64,000 nt of DNA, from contig VRMN01000002.1 of the NCBI GenBank assembly GCA_008690995.1, positions 1-64,000 on the forward strand, written 5' to 3'. The notes under the pieces were generated by a model, which ran no database searches, was not told the DNA's origin, and saw nothing but the letters and a program-made list of their open reading frames with translations. Below, piece after piece: positions 42,216 to 53,200 of the stretch. Each line of letters starts with the position of its first letter. Position 1 is the stretch's first letter. Position numbers and translations under genes: made by a program. This stretch comes from Porphyridium purpureum. Taxonomy: Eukaryota; Rhodophyta; Bangiophyceae; Porphyridiales; Porphyridiaceae.

Positions 42216-43715
42216 CCTCTACACCACCGTAGTGCGCGGCCGCCACACCAACACCGACGCTGCGCCTCTATGCCCTTCACCGAAGCCCTTTCCGTTCCGT
42301 TCCCCGATCCTAGCCCTGTCGTGCGTTCGACTGCCACCCCTCCACGACCTTGCACCACTGCTGCTCCACCTTCCTCTCGCCTCCCCGGCACCGACCGACC
42401 GACTGCCGCGCGCCAGCGGCGCGTTTATAAACACGCGAGCGCGTCATCCCAGACCTCACGCAAATGCGCCAGCAGAGCACATCGCCGCACGGTGCGCGCG
42501 GCGATTCCACAGCTCGCGCGCAGAACGCGCCATCACGGTGCCACGCGCAGCCGCAGCAGCGTTCGAGATTTTCATCGCAGCGCCGATGCGTGTCCACCAA
42601 ACCGCGGGGTTCCTGAAGGGCCACGGCGCGCGCTCGCTCCGGACGCCCGCGAATCGGCGACGAGTCCAGTGTGCCACGCGTCCAGTGGTGAGATTCATGT
42701 GCAAGCACGCGCTCGGCGCACGATAAAAATCGGCGCATGCTTCTTGGTAAACGATACGGCTCTACTATGGCGACGTGGGTTTGGCCACGCGCAGGGTGGA
42801 ACCAACACGCTCGAACCAGCAGCGTGCGCAGCGTCTTTCTGGGGGCAAGCGGTGGTTGCAGCCAGCCGCCGTATTGGGGGCGATATGAAAAAGCAGTTGC
42901 TTTGCTCACGTCGGCACGAGAGGCAAGGAGACCTTGTTTGGTCTTCGGTCTGTGCTTGTTGCTCTTGCGCGTCATCTCTCGAACTGGTCGAGAGTGTGGG
43001 ATCCGGTGGCAACCGGATTCTTTCTCTTTTTTTACAGCTTAACTTGTGCCCTCGCCAATTCGTTTTCTTCACCTTTCTGTCGCGCGACTGCGGCTTGTCA
43101 CGCGTTCGCATCCATACCTTAGGCCTCATGGCCTTGCGTTCTTCGACTGGTGATACGCGCCCAACAGTTGCTACTTTCCAGTGCGCGTCCAATGTGGCAG
43201 CGACGAATGGACATTTTGGTTTCTTGCAAGTTCTTACCACTCCTATTGTGTCACATGTTATGGCCAGTCCAGAATCGAGACGACATGTTCTCACATTGTC
43301 AAAAACAGCAAATATCGCCAACGGCAGCGAACACCCTTGCTTCTCCCTGATCCTGCACAGATGAGCCGAAGACCGATGCGTTGCACGTTTTGGCACCTGC
43401 ATGGGCGCAAAAAAAGCAGAAAGTGACTCGCATTCTCGGCTTTGGAGCATGATTATTACTATCGTGGGCGGTTTTGTCAGCACATGGAGCGATCAAAAAG
43501 GTTGCGAAACTACGTTTAAAAGTACGCTCAATACGCGCGCCGGTCTTTGCGGAATCACGTTTTATGCCCCACGCTGATCCTATGCACGATAGAGCAGGTT
43601 GGTGTGACCTGCTTCAAATGCCCTCTGACAAGCTCATTTTTCGCACTTTAGGCCTTTCATGGCGATCAGAGGCCACCAAGTGCCAGATCTCCTTTCGTCC
43701 CACCAGCTCCGTTTC
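42216..43715. other. Intergenic, promoter region and unassigned sequence
   Basis: A 442-residue plus-strand ORF (42036-43364) overlaps the Cys-rich gene in antisense and has no domain-like composition. No other signal. Confidence 0.4.
42426..42434 (-). promoter_or_regulatory. TATA-like box upstream of the Cys-rich gene
   Basis: GTTTATAAAC in GC-rich surroundings, about 210 bp upstream of the start codon; nearly palindromic, so direction is not fixed by sequence. Position is approximate. Confidence 0.35.
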
Positions 43716-44555
43716 TTAGAGCCGAAAGTCAAGGTGGGAGAGATCACAATCGCCATCAAGGTGAGTTTGTCGGTCCCGCTCAATCTGGAGATCTCTTGCA
43801 TGATTATCGTGGGGGTTTTCTCCGGTATATGATCCGTGGAGATTTGCACCGAGAATGCTGTTAAACGAGCAGTTCCGCACGCCAAGCAAGTTATGCAGCA
43901 CATCATTGTACAGCTGCACCGATAAATGCTCGACGGCCATAATGGATGTTGTCTTCGGGAAGCGTTTATGTACCGATTGCGCCATCTGTGCTTGTTCTGC
44001 CCACTCTCGGTGAAGCCGCGTTTGGTTCCATTTACGCACGTGAACTTCGGCATCCGCGACCTCGCGAACCGTAAAGATTATGCGCGCACACGGAAATACC
44101 TTGGACAAGAACTCAAGCATGTGCCTAGACACATAGCGAATCTCCTTGAAGCCAAGGACCCTTGTTCGCGGCTCGCGCGTTGCTCGCTCGGCGCCATACA
44201 CCATGATCTTTACGAGCTCCTGCGTATTGCAGCTTAGAGCGTGCATGTCGATCTTTGGGTGAGACCAAGCGAGCGAAGGGTGTGACAGGTCTGTGTACTG
44301 CTTATGGAGCTCCAGCTCCCGTTCCAAAGCTCCCGCGTGCTCACCGATAAGCTCGAAGCCGGGAATCATTCTGAACATGGACAACGCGGTCGTGCTTCCC
44401 GAGCGGCCGCCCGCCGCAAGAATAAACAACCAGTTGTCCGCGCACAAATCACATCCCGGGGCGCCCGCCGCGTCGCGAGGCGCAACCACGGGCAGCAGCA
44501 GTGCGCACGCCGCTACCCAAGCCACCAGCGCACGCCGTGCCTTGAACTCCATCAT
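43716..44555 (-). CDS. Sulfotransferase-like protein
   Basis: 279 residues if read from the ATG at 44555 (MMEFKARR), chosen because a hydrophobic signal anchor (residues ~9-25, ALVAWVAACALLLPVV) follows at once; the longer frame upstream is the remnant of a DUF285 module. The segment FILAAGGRSGSTTALSMF (~45-62) matches the 5'-phosphosulfate loop of PAPS-dependent sulfotransferases, and CARIIFTVREVAD (~155-167) matches the 3'-phosphate region (usually R.P.S). It is thus probably a Golgi enzyme that sulfates carbohydrate or protein, which would suit an alga with sulfated polysaccharides. The 3'-phosphate motif is weak (TVREVAD), so PAPS binding needs care. No frame break seen. Confidence 0.6.
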   Translation of the reverse strand: MMEFKARRALVAWVAACALLLPVVAPRDAAGAPGCDLCADNWLFILAAGGRSGSTTALSMFRMIPGFELIGEHAGALERELELHKQYTDLSHPSLAWSHPKIDMHALSCNTQELVKIMVYGAERATREPRTRVLGFKEIRYVSRHMLEFLSKVFPCARIIFTVREVADAEVHVRKWNQTRLHREWAEQAQMAQSVHKRFPKTTSIMAVEHLSVQLYNDVLHNLLGVRNCSFNSILGANLHGSYTGENPHDNHARDLQIERDRQTHLDGDCDLSHLDFRL

Positions 44556-44639
44556 CCCCCGTTCTCCTCCACCGGCCCAAACCCGCCCAGTGACCGCATC
44601 CCGAACGCAGGGCTGAGCAACGCTGAGTGCAGCTGATGT

Positions 44640-45364
44640 CGTGGAAGCGCCCTCGCTGTACCCCCAATGATCGAGCGTCAAGCGCGTTCCGCCCTGACAA
44701 AACGCGACGGTTCTGTCTTTTACGTCACTCATTGCCCAGTCAGATGCATCGTGGTGGACGTGCGTTGTTGCGAACGTGAAGCTCATGACTGCCACGCTGG
44801 ACAAGTTCCACGAATCAATATCCTGATTCATGTGAGCACGAAAGAACATCGCGCGAGCCAGTACCTCCGTTCAAGCTCGAAGACGCAAACAGAACGATCA
44901 TGCTTGTCACGCAGCTGACATCCCAACCAGAAGTATCCCGGTTGAAAAAAGTGGAGTCAAACCTGCCGCTCATGCTTGTCACGCAGTTGGCACTTCACGA
45001 TCCAGTGTTTCCGTTGGAGTTTGAACTCGCAAACATGGCACTCAATTTGTGACTGTGCGCGGAATGTCGGTGGGTACACTTTGCGATGAGCTCGTACCCC
45101 AGCAAACCGTATTCAAAGTGTTCAGAACGAGTTCCCACCACAAAGCTACAGTAGTCAAGCTGTCCCTGAACCTCATTCCACCCAGACTTCCAGTGATCAT
45201 GTCTGCATGGCTTCCCTGCGAAGTAAAAATGTGTCTGAATTCCCTGTTCTCGAGTTTGCTGTGACCGGTCATAAGTCAGAATCGACCATGACGTCCGCAG
45301 GCGGTAAAGAAACTTCCAAGAATACCTCAGAAACGTCCTCGTCATCGAGCACCATACTTCTGAG
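44640..45364 (-). pseudogene. Severed third module of the DUF285 protein
   Basis: Directly after the stop of the gene at 45365-48394, in the same frame, the sequence continues LRSMVLDDEDVSEVFLEV, equivalent to the start of that gene's second module (GLSNMVLDYENVSAVSLEF). It goes on as a PKD-like region and DUF285 repeats (for example IDSWNLSSVAVMSFTF) broken by stops and shifts. The stop TAG sits where the second module boundary has Gly. This is the decayed remainder of a once longer protein. Confidence 0.7.
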
Positions 45365-48300
45365 CTAGCAGGTCAAACCTCCATCACACGCACTAAAAGG
45401 CCCTGAAACAAAGTAACACTTCATCGGAGCCCTGACATTGAAATTGAAACACGTTCTGACACTGCCTACATCCCAGTTGGAGACGTCCTGGTCGAAAGCA
45501 CTAGCATTCTCAAACATGCCATCCATACTTCTCACATGACTCACTTCCCAGCCAGATATGTCCCAGTTGAAAGCACTAGAATTCTGAAACATATAGTGCA
45601 TACTCGTCACGCTAGACGTGTCCCAATTGCCAATATCTTGATTGAAAAAAGAATTCGCGAACATCATCCGCATGTCTCTCACGTTGGACGTATTCCATGT
45701 ACCAATATCTTGATTGAACAAAGAATCTGAGAACATTTTGCGCATGAATACCACGCCGGACGTGTCCCATGCGCCAATATTCTGATTGAACGAAGACTTA
45801 TAGAACATATTGCCCATGTCTGTCACGACGGATGTGTTCCATGCGCCAATGTATTGATTAAATGGAGAATACGCGAACATAGAGCGCATGTTCGTCACCC
45901 TGGACGTGTCCCACGAACCTATGAAATGATTGAACGGAGAAGACGTGAACATCTCGCGCATGTTTGTCACGCGAGACACGTCCCATTTCCCAATATCTTG
46001 GTTGAATAGAGACTCCTCGAATGTTCTGCTCATGAATATCACGCTGGACGTATTCCAGGCGCCAATATCTTGATTGAACGGAGACTTTGCGAATACAGAG
46101 CCCATGTCTGTCACGCTGGACGTGTCCCATGCGCCAATATATTGATTAAATGGGGAGTAGGCGAACATGGAGCGCATATTTGTCACTCTGGACGTGTCCC
46201 ACGCGCCAATATCTTCATTGAATGGAGAGTATGAGAAAATCTCGCGCATGTTTGTCACACTGAACGTGTTCCATGCGCCAATACTCTGATTGAACGAAGA
46301 ATACCAGAACATAGATTGCATGTTTGTCACGCTGGACGTGTCCCATGTGCCAATTTCTTGATTGAACGACGACTCCGCGAACATAAATCGCATATCTGCC
46401 ACACTTGACGTGTCCCATGCTCCAATATTTTGATTGAACGAAGATCTCGAGAACATAGCGCCCATGTCTGTCACGCTGGATGTGTTCCATGCACCAAGAT
46501 CTTGATTGTACGAAGAACACGCGAACGTCCCGCTCATGCCTCGCACACTACCCACATTCCAGCCAGATATATCCTGCTTGAAGATACTAACATTGTAGAA
46601 CATGCGGCTCATGTCCGTTACCCTTGAAACGTCCCACGCACCAATCTTCCGATTGAAGTTTGACGACGCAAACATTCTGCTCATATCTGTCACCCTCGAC
46701 ACGTCCCACATATGAATCTCTCCGTCAAAGTCTGCTCGCTCAAACATGCCGCTCAGATCTGTGACAGTGCGAGGTATGTCCGCGGGAACACTCTTTAGCG
46801 TCCTCACGCTCTGGAAAGCCCGACTCAATGTGGCTAGGCCAAGCTCGCCCCATGAACCCACACGAGTCAAGCCGTCCCTGAACCTGATTCCACCCAAACG
46901 TCCCGTGATCACGACGACATGGCTCCCCTCAGAGCTATACTCGTGCCTGAATTCCCCCATGCTCGTGTATGTCATTGCCGTTCCATCGCCATAGTCGACC
47001 ACAACGTCCACAGGCTGTGCAGAAAACTCCAAAGATACTGCAGAAACGTTTTCGTAATCGAGTACCATGTTCGAAAGTCCACAAGCCAAGCCTCCATCAC
47101 ACACATCAAGGGGCCCAGGGGCAAACGCACAATTCACGGCAGCTCCAAAGTCGAAAAGTTCACATGACTCGACCCGCCTTACATCCCAGCCATAGAGGTA
47201 CTGGTTAAAGGCACTCGCATTTTCAAACATGGAGTCCATGTTTGTCACGCTGGACGTATTCCATGCGATAATCTGTCGATTAAAGGACGAAAATGCGAAC
47301 ATCGCGCACATATCTGTCACGCTGGACGTGTCCCATGTGCCAATATCATGATTGAACGAAGAATTAAAGAACATATAGCCCATGTCTGTCACGGTGGACG
47401 TCTTCCACGCGCCAATATCTCGATTGAAGGAAGAGCCAAAGAACATATAGCCCATGTCTGTCACGCTGGACGTGTCCCACGTGCCAATATCTTGATTGAA
47501 AGAAGAAGAAGCGAACATCCCATTCATGTCTGTCACGCCAGACGTGTTCCACGTGCCAATTTCTTGATTGAACGAAGAACTGAAGAACAAATAGCCCATG
47601 TCTGTCACGCTGGACGTGTTCCACGCGCCAATATCTTGATTGAACGAAGAATACGCGAACATGCCGTGCATGTCTGTCACGCTGGACAAGTCCCAGCTGC
47701 CTATATCTCTACTAAAAGATGAGTTCTGAAACATAGCTTTCATGGTGGTCACCGTGGAAACGTCCCATGATTCAATATCTCCGCTGAAGCTTGACCCCGC
47801 AAACATGGCGCTGAGATTTGTGACCGTGCGCGGTATGTCGGCGGGAACATTTTGCAGTGAGCTCAAATCAGAGAAAGCCCCATTCAAAGTGGTCAGGCCG
47901 AGCTCGCCCCACGAAGCTACAGCAGCCAAGCCGTCCGTGAACCTGATTCCACCCAGACTTCCGGAGATTGCGACTTGATAGCTTCCCTGATGTCGGTATG
48001 TGTGCACAAACGTTCCCATGCTCGTGTGTGCCTTTACCATTCCGTCACCATAATCGACCGAAACGTCCACGGGCGGTTCAGAAAATTCCAAAGATACCTC
48101 AGAAACATCCTCATACTCGAGCACCATCTTCTGCTGGGTTTCCTCAGACTCGACGAATTTCTGGCAGGGCTGGAACGCGCAGTTGGGGAACCCGCTGAGA
48201 CATGTCGCGGGGACGGCCGCGCATGCAATCGCCCCTGCGGCGTCTGGAACCAGGGCCAGCATTCCCGCAGCCGAGCACGGTTCGATCTGCGTAACCCAAT

Positions 48301-48394
48301 GGCAGAGCTCCTGAGCAACCACAGTGGGCAACGAAGACCAGGTCGCAAGCAGCGCGATGGCCAAAGCCCAAGCCAAAGGAAACATTCGCGCCAT
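45365..48394 (-). CDS. Large secreted DUF285 (BspA-like) protein with two PKD-like/repeat modules
   Basis: About 1009 residues from the ATG at 48394 (MARMFPLAWALAIALLA, a signal peptide); the frame stays open to an ATG at 48484 but that start would bury the signal peptide. Order: Cys-containing head; PKD-like domain 1 (VDVSVDYGDGM...FVHTY...YQVAISGSLG); about nine DUF285 repeats of 23 residues (FNQDIGTWDTSSVTDMGYMF type); Cys cap (CAFAPGPLDVCDGGLAC); PKD-like domain 2 (VDVVVDYGDGT); about eighteen repeats; Cys cap (CDGGLTC). No transmembrane segment, so secreted or surface-bound; partner unknown. The paralogue at 22594-23775 has one module. A third module is cut off by the stop (44640-45364). 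Confidence 0.85.
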   Translation of the reverse strand: MARMFPLAWALAIALLATWSSLPTVVAQELCHWVTQIEPCSAAGMLALVPDAAGAIACAAVPATCLSGFPNCAFQPCQKFVESEETQQKMVLEYEDVSEVSLEFSEPPVDVSVDYGDGMVKAHTSMGTFVHTYRHQGSYQVAISGSLGGIRFTDGLAAVASWGELGLTTLNGAFSDLSSLQNVPADIPRTVTNLSAMFAGSSFSGDIESWDVSTVTTMKAMFQNSSFSRDIGSWDLSSVTDMHGMFAYSSFNQDIGAWNTSSVTDMGYLFFSSSFNQEIGTWNTSGVTDMNGMFASSSFNQDIGTWDTSSVTDMGYMFFGSSFNRDIGAWKTSTVTDMGYMFFNSSFNHDIGTWDTSSVTDMCAMFAFSSFNRQIIAWNTSSVTNMDSMFENASAFNQYLYGWDVRRVESCELFDFGAAVNCAFAPGPLDVCDGGLACGLSNMVLDYENVSAVSLEFSAQPVDVVVDYGDGTAMTYTSMGEFRHEYSSEGSHVVVITGRLGGIRFRDGLTRVGSWGELGLATLSRAFQSVRTLKSVPADIPRTVTDLSGMFERADFDGEIHMWDVSRVTDMSRMFASSNFNRKIGAWDVSRVTDMSRMFYNVSIFKQDISGWNVGSVRGMSGTFACSSYNQDLGAWNTSSVTDMGAMFSRSSFNQNIGAWDTSSVADMRFMFAESSFNQEIGTWDTSSVTNMQSMFWYSSFNQSIGAWNTFSVTNMREIFSYSPFNEDIGAWDTSRVTNMRSMFAYSPFNQYIGAWDTSSVTDMGSVFAKSPFNQDIGAWNTSSVIFMSRTFEESLFNQDIGKWDVSRVTNMREMFTSSPFNHFIGSWDTSRVTNMRSMFAYSPFNQYIGAWNTSVVTDMGNMFYKSSFNQNIGAWDTSGVVFMRKMFSDSLFNQDIGTWNTSNVRDMRMMFANSFFNQDIGNWDTSSVTSMHYMFQNSSAFNWDISGWEVSHVRSMDGMFENASAFDQDVSNWDVGSVRTCFNFNVRAPMKCYFVSGPFSACDGGLTC

Positions 48395-49990
48395 TTCAAT
48401 CGCGTGCTGCGCCTTTCGACCACGGCGGGCAGCAGTGCGCCCGTCGCGGAATGCCCCTCCCCGTACGACCATAAAATTATTCACTCGATATCGTCAGTTG
48501 CGACCACCCACACACGCTCTTCTGCGCCGCCACATCTATTTCGTGCTCGTTATGTTCCGCCGCACCGCTCCACGGAATCCCGTCGCTTGGTGAGCACCTT
48601 GCCAGCCCGCTCGCGCCCAGCTACGCCCTCTTAAACCTCTGCGCCGGAGCGCGCGCAACATACCTGTCAGGCATGAGGGTGAATACAGCCAAACTCTCCA
48701 CGCGCGCATCGAATCCATTGCGAAACACATGCATCTCGCGCACACCGGTAACGCGCGTGTCCACCGCGCGCATCGGCAAAACCAGCCCGGAAAAGCGGAA
48801 CGCGGTGGGACCGCCAGCCAGCGTCACACGTTGTACTGCGTTCGTGCGTGCACGGCCGTTTGCGTGGAACGCGCGAGGTCGGCGCACGCAGGAACGCCAG
48901 CAGATGCGCACACTCGGCCAGCCGGCCACTCGTCCAATAAGCAGCCGCCGCGCGTCGAGATCAAGCTTTTGAATCGAGCCGCGCCGCGTTCACGCCGTTT
49001 GCGGCACGCTATGCGCAACAGGTGCATTTTAAACCGATTGTTACATGCCATACGTGGAAGTAAATACGGTTTTGGACTGTAAGCACACTGTACACATCTC
49101 GTGTACCCACGTCGCACTGTACCAAGCGGTACACTGTACACGAGGAGTTCGGGTGTACAGCGTAAGTGCGTCACGGTAGCGCGACATTGGGGAGCGAGGT
49201 CTTCGAGTGTGGCACGGATTGGATGTCCGTGACTGGATCCATGAGGATCTTTCGAGGCCTCCTGGAGTGCATTCGCGGTCGGCGACCAGGGTCAGCCGAC
49301 ATCTCGAACCTATGCGGGTGTGATGCTCTTTGACCGGGAAGCGGGTCATAAAAGGCTGAGCAGCGCGGGCGCTGCGAGTGGAGTAGAACCTAGGTTCGAG
49401 GTAGAGACGTTGCAGGGTTGTGTAACAAGGGGTTTCTCGCCATTTACTGCGTCTCTCATTTGCTACCCCGTTCTACCTAAGGAATGCGCGCTGGGGTGCA
49501 CGCTATCTCGTACACCCATCAAAGTTATACTCATTACAAAATGTAAATGAGAAGCTTTCCACCGAGCACCTGGCGTCCGCGACTACTGCCTTATCCCACC
49601 ACACACACACACACACACACACACACAAGGACTTATTTGTTCACAACCGAGTTTTTACTGATCAGCCTGTCGTCAAACAAACCACGACCACTCCTTACCC
49701 GACCGTACTTAACCGCGACGAACGCTACCGATGACAACCGCTCTTAAATAGACCTTTGCTCATGCCACACTCGCTCGTCCGACAGCGGTGCACCTCAAAC
49801 ACGCACGTGCACACCTGCTCGACGCACTGTACTACACGTTTGCGCCAACACAAAGCTACCATATGGTGATGATGCAGGGCGGGAGAGTTGTGTCTGGTCA
49901 GCGCTTCGATCTTCACGTTTGGAATGTACACGCGGACGCGGGCGTCTTTCTAGACGCATTAAGCCACAAGTTAGCGCTAGGAATCTAGTC
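48395..49990. other. Intergenic: AC microsatellite and GTAC cluster
   Basis: (CA)n tract at about 49598-49627. Six GTAC tetramers lie within 49089-49160. ORFs are short and unsupported. Confidence 0.4.
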
Positions 49991-50222
49991 ATGTCAACCG
50001 AATTTTTGCTCCTGCGTCTCGCTGTTCCGCGACGTTGCGCCACCACTCGAACGCCGCACGCTTGTCCCGCGGCAGCCCGCGCCGCCCGGTTCCGTGACAA
50101 AAGCCCTAATTAAATTGCGCCTTTGCGTGTCCCTGTTCCGCGGCCTTGATGTACCACACTATCGCTGCGCGCTGATCCTGCAGCAGCCCTCACCAAGCGT
50201 TCTCGAAATAAAGGGCCAACAT
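49991..50222 (-). pseudogene. Eroded C-terminal Sel1 repeats of the kinase gene
   Basis: The frame of the kinase-Sel1 protein continues after its TAA stop as readable repeats (GLLQDQRAAIVWYIKAAEQG, then KAQFN and GLPRDKRAAFEWWRNVAEQ) to a final TGA near 49993. Three in-frame stops (TAA, TGA, TAG) interrupt it, each at a place where the repeat has a coding residue, but no frameshift does. The protein was once two repeats longer. Confidence 0.7.
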
Positions 50223-53200
50223 TTATTGCGCGTCCGCTTGTCCTTGCTCCGCGGCCTTGGTGTACCACTCGATCGCCGCGCCCGTATACTGTGGCAGTCC
50301 GCCCTCCCTGTTGCTGTAACACGGGCCAATATTAAACTGCGCCGCTGCGTGTCCCTGTTTGGCGGCCTTGGTGTACCAGTCGACCGCCGCGCGCTTGTCC
50401 TGCTTCAGCCCACCCCACCCGTTCTCGTAACACCAGCCCAAATTGTACTGGGCGTCTGCTCGTCCCTGCTTCGCAGCCTTGGTGTACCACTCGACCGCCG
50501 CGCGCTTGTCCTGCGCCAGCCCGCCCTCCCCGTATTGGTAACAAACGCCCAAATTATACTGCGCAGTTGCGTATCCCTGTTCCGCGGCCTTGCGGTACCA
50601 CTCGACCGCCGCGCGCTTGTCCTTGCGCAGCCCGCCCCACCCGTTTTCGTAGCAAAGGCCTAAATTACACTGTGCCCTAGCGTATCTCTGCTCCGCGGCC
50701 TTCCGGTACCATTCGACCGCCGCGCGCTTGTCCTGCGGCAGCCCGCCCTCCCCGTTCTCGTAACGAACGCCCAAATTAAACTGCGCCGTTGCGTGCCCCT
50801 GTTCCGCGGCCCTGCGGTACCATTCGGCCGCCGCGCGCTTGGTCTGCGGCAGCCCGCCCCACCCGTTGTCGTAGCAAACACCCAAATTAAACTGCGCCTC
50901 TGCGTGTCTCTGTTCCGCGGCCTTGGTGTACCACTCGACCGCCGCACGCTTGTCCTGCGGCAGCCCGCCCGCCCCTTTCATGCAACAAATTCCCAAATTA
51001 TTCTGCGCCGCTGCGTCTCCCTGTTCCGCGGCCCTGCGGTACCACTCGACCGCCACGGAATCGTCCTTGCGCGCACCGCCCAAACCCTTGTCATAAAAAT
51101 AGCCCAGCTTGAACTGCGAGTGGGCGTCTCCCACGTGCGCCGCCTTGCGGTACCACTCCAGCGCTGCCGTGAGGTTCTTGTTGAACTCTTCAATCTGGCC
51201 ACGTTGCGACCAGTCCGCGGCGTCGCGGCGTGCTTGTCGCTCTTCGGTCTCCAACGTCTTGAGCCTTTCGGGCCCCGCCGGGCTGCCGAGCTTCACGGCC
51301 TTTGCATACCGCTCCTTCGCAAGGCTCAAGTTCTGCGGCATTCCCCGCCCAGAGCGGTGGTAGCGACCATACTCAATCGTGGCATCCATGTGTTCTTGCT
51401 CAGCAGCTGCGCGAACCCAACGCGCGCCATGCTCCACCTGCTGGCCCATGCCGTGCGAGCCCTCAAGCAAAATCTCGCCCGGCCGGAACTGGCCTTGCGC
51501 GGCACCTGCTTCCGCTGCTAGCTTGAAATACTCATACACGTGCGCCATGTTTGCTGCTTTCTCCCGTCCTTCTGCGTAGTGGAGCTTATCATCAGCACTC
51601 AGCGATTGCGCTTGCACAGGCCGGGATCCACTTGGCTCCACCGAATAACCTCCGTTGCTTGATGATGGGGCTCCTGACCGACCAGATTCCACCGTAATCT
51701 GTGAAACGCTTGCAATCAATGCATCAATCTCTACCGTGCTCGCGCCGGAAGAGGATGCAATGGCAGAGACATAGGTCTGCTGCTTGCGAAATGTTACCAA
51801 TACTTCCGCCATGCTCGGGCGTTCTCGAGCATGCATTCTTAAGCATGCTTTGGCAGTGTCTATTAACCACGTCGGCCAGGCATTTGCGTATGCACTCTTC
51901 TTTAGTCTGTGCCACGGTACTCCCTTCGTCGGATCGCTGAGCGTCCTGTCGATTTCTGCCGATGTCGCCGAGCCAAACATGAGCTCGCCCAACACCATCT
52001 CATACAACATGACTCCGAACGACCACACGTCACAAGTCCGGTCATGCTTGTCACCACGCATGACCTCTGGCGCCATGTAAGCATCTGTGCCAGCTCTTGC
52101 TTTCGCACATGACCCGGTGTTCTTCACGGTTGCCAACCCAAAATCGCTGATCTTGGCTGTGTATTCCTCCGTGAGCAGAATATTCTGAGGCTTGATGTCT
52201 CGGTGGATCACTTTTGCAGAGTGCAGGTACTTGAGACCATTCACGATACCACCAAAGATATCCAAAAGCTGCGCGCGAGGCAGCACACCTTGCATACCAT
52301 TTCGAAACATATGTTTGTCCAGCGAGCCGTTTGCTGCGTATTCTAAAAGAATGAATGGCTTCCTGCGACGCTGTGCACCGCTCTCGAGAGGATAGAACCC
52401 ACCACGCGTTTGGATGATGTTCGTATGAGTGAGCCGCCACATGGTCCCAAGTTCGTTCTTCAGTTGAAAGAGCCCATCCATCGTGTCCGCCGGTACTTCC
52501 TTAATGGCCACCGTTGACCCAAAGCACGTGCCTTTGTAAACAATTCCGAAACCTCCAGAGCCCAGCACAACGTACTCGTCGAATTCGTCACGCTCTTTTC
52601 GGACATGCGACACGTCGACGTACCATGGCTCTGTTTTCGTGGGTCCGGTCGACAAGCCGCCGGAATTGCAAGCGTCTGTACACGGCTTGTGGATATCCAC
52701 ACGAAGACTGTGCATCTGAAGAATAGCGCTCTTCTCTGGTTCGGAACCAAGTTGCTCTTCGAGCTTGGGTCGATCATTGACCTTATCCTTCTCCAGAGCC
52801 ATAAGTATTTGCTGGTGTCTGCGTTCTTGCACGTGTTTGCCTCGTTTGTGAGAGTCCGCAAGCTTGAACAAAACGATGCGCGACAACTGAGCTTCGAGCT
52901 TGTCCAGCGTATCGCTGCAGGTCTGAAATTCGGCCTGGTAGTTTTTCGCCCTCATCACGCGCCAAACCTTCTCATTCCAGCGGTCTGCGGACGAGAACTT
53001 TTCCAGAAGCGAGCAGGTGGATTCGAGCGCGGACGTCAGATCCGCCAGGCACTCGAGCAGGCGACCGTGCTGCACCTGGTCTGTACCCGACCTTATCTTT
53101 TCGCCTTGGCCACCAAAATAATCAAGCAACACGCTCTCAATGCCGGCGGCCTGCTTTGCCAGCTGCTTACATGTGTCGTGCATGGCTCGCGCGGCCTGCG

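Noticed and set aside
42036-43364. A 442-residue plus-strand ORF
   Set aside because: Overlaps the N-terminus and promoter of the Cys-rich gene in antisense and has no domain, signal peptide or natural composition.
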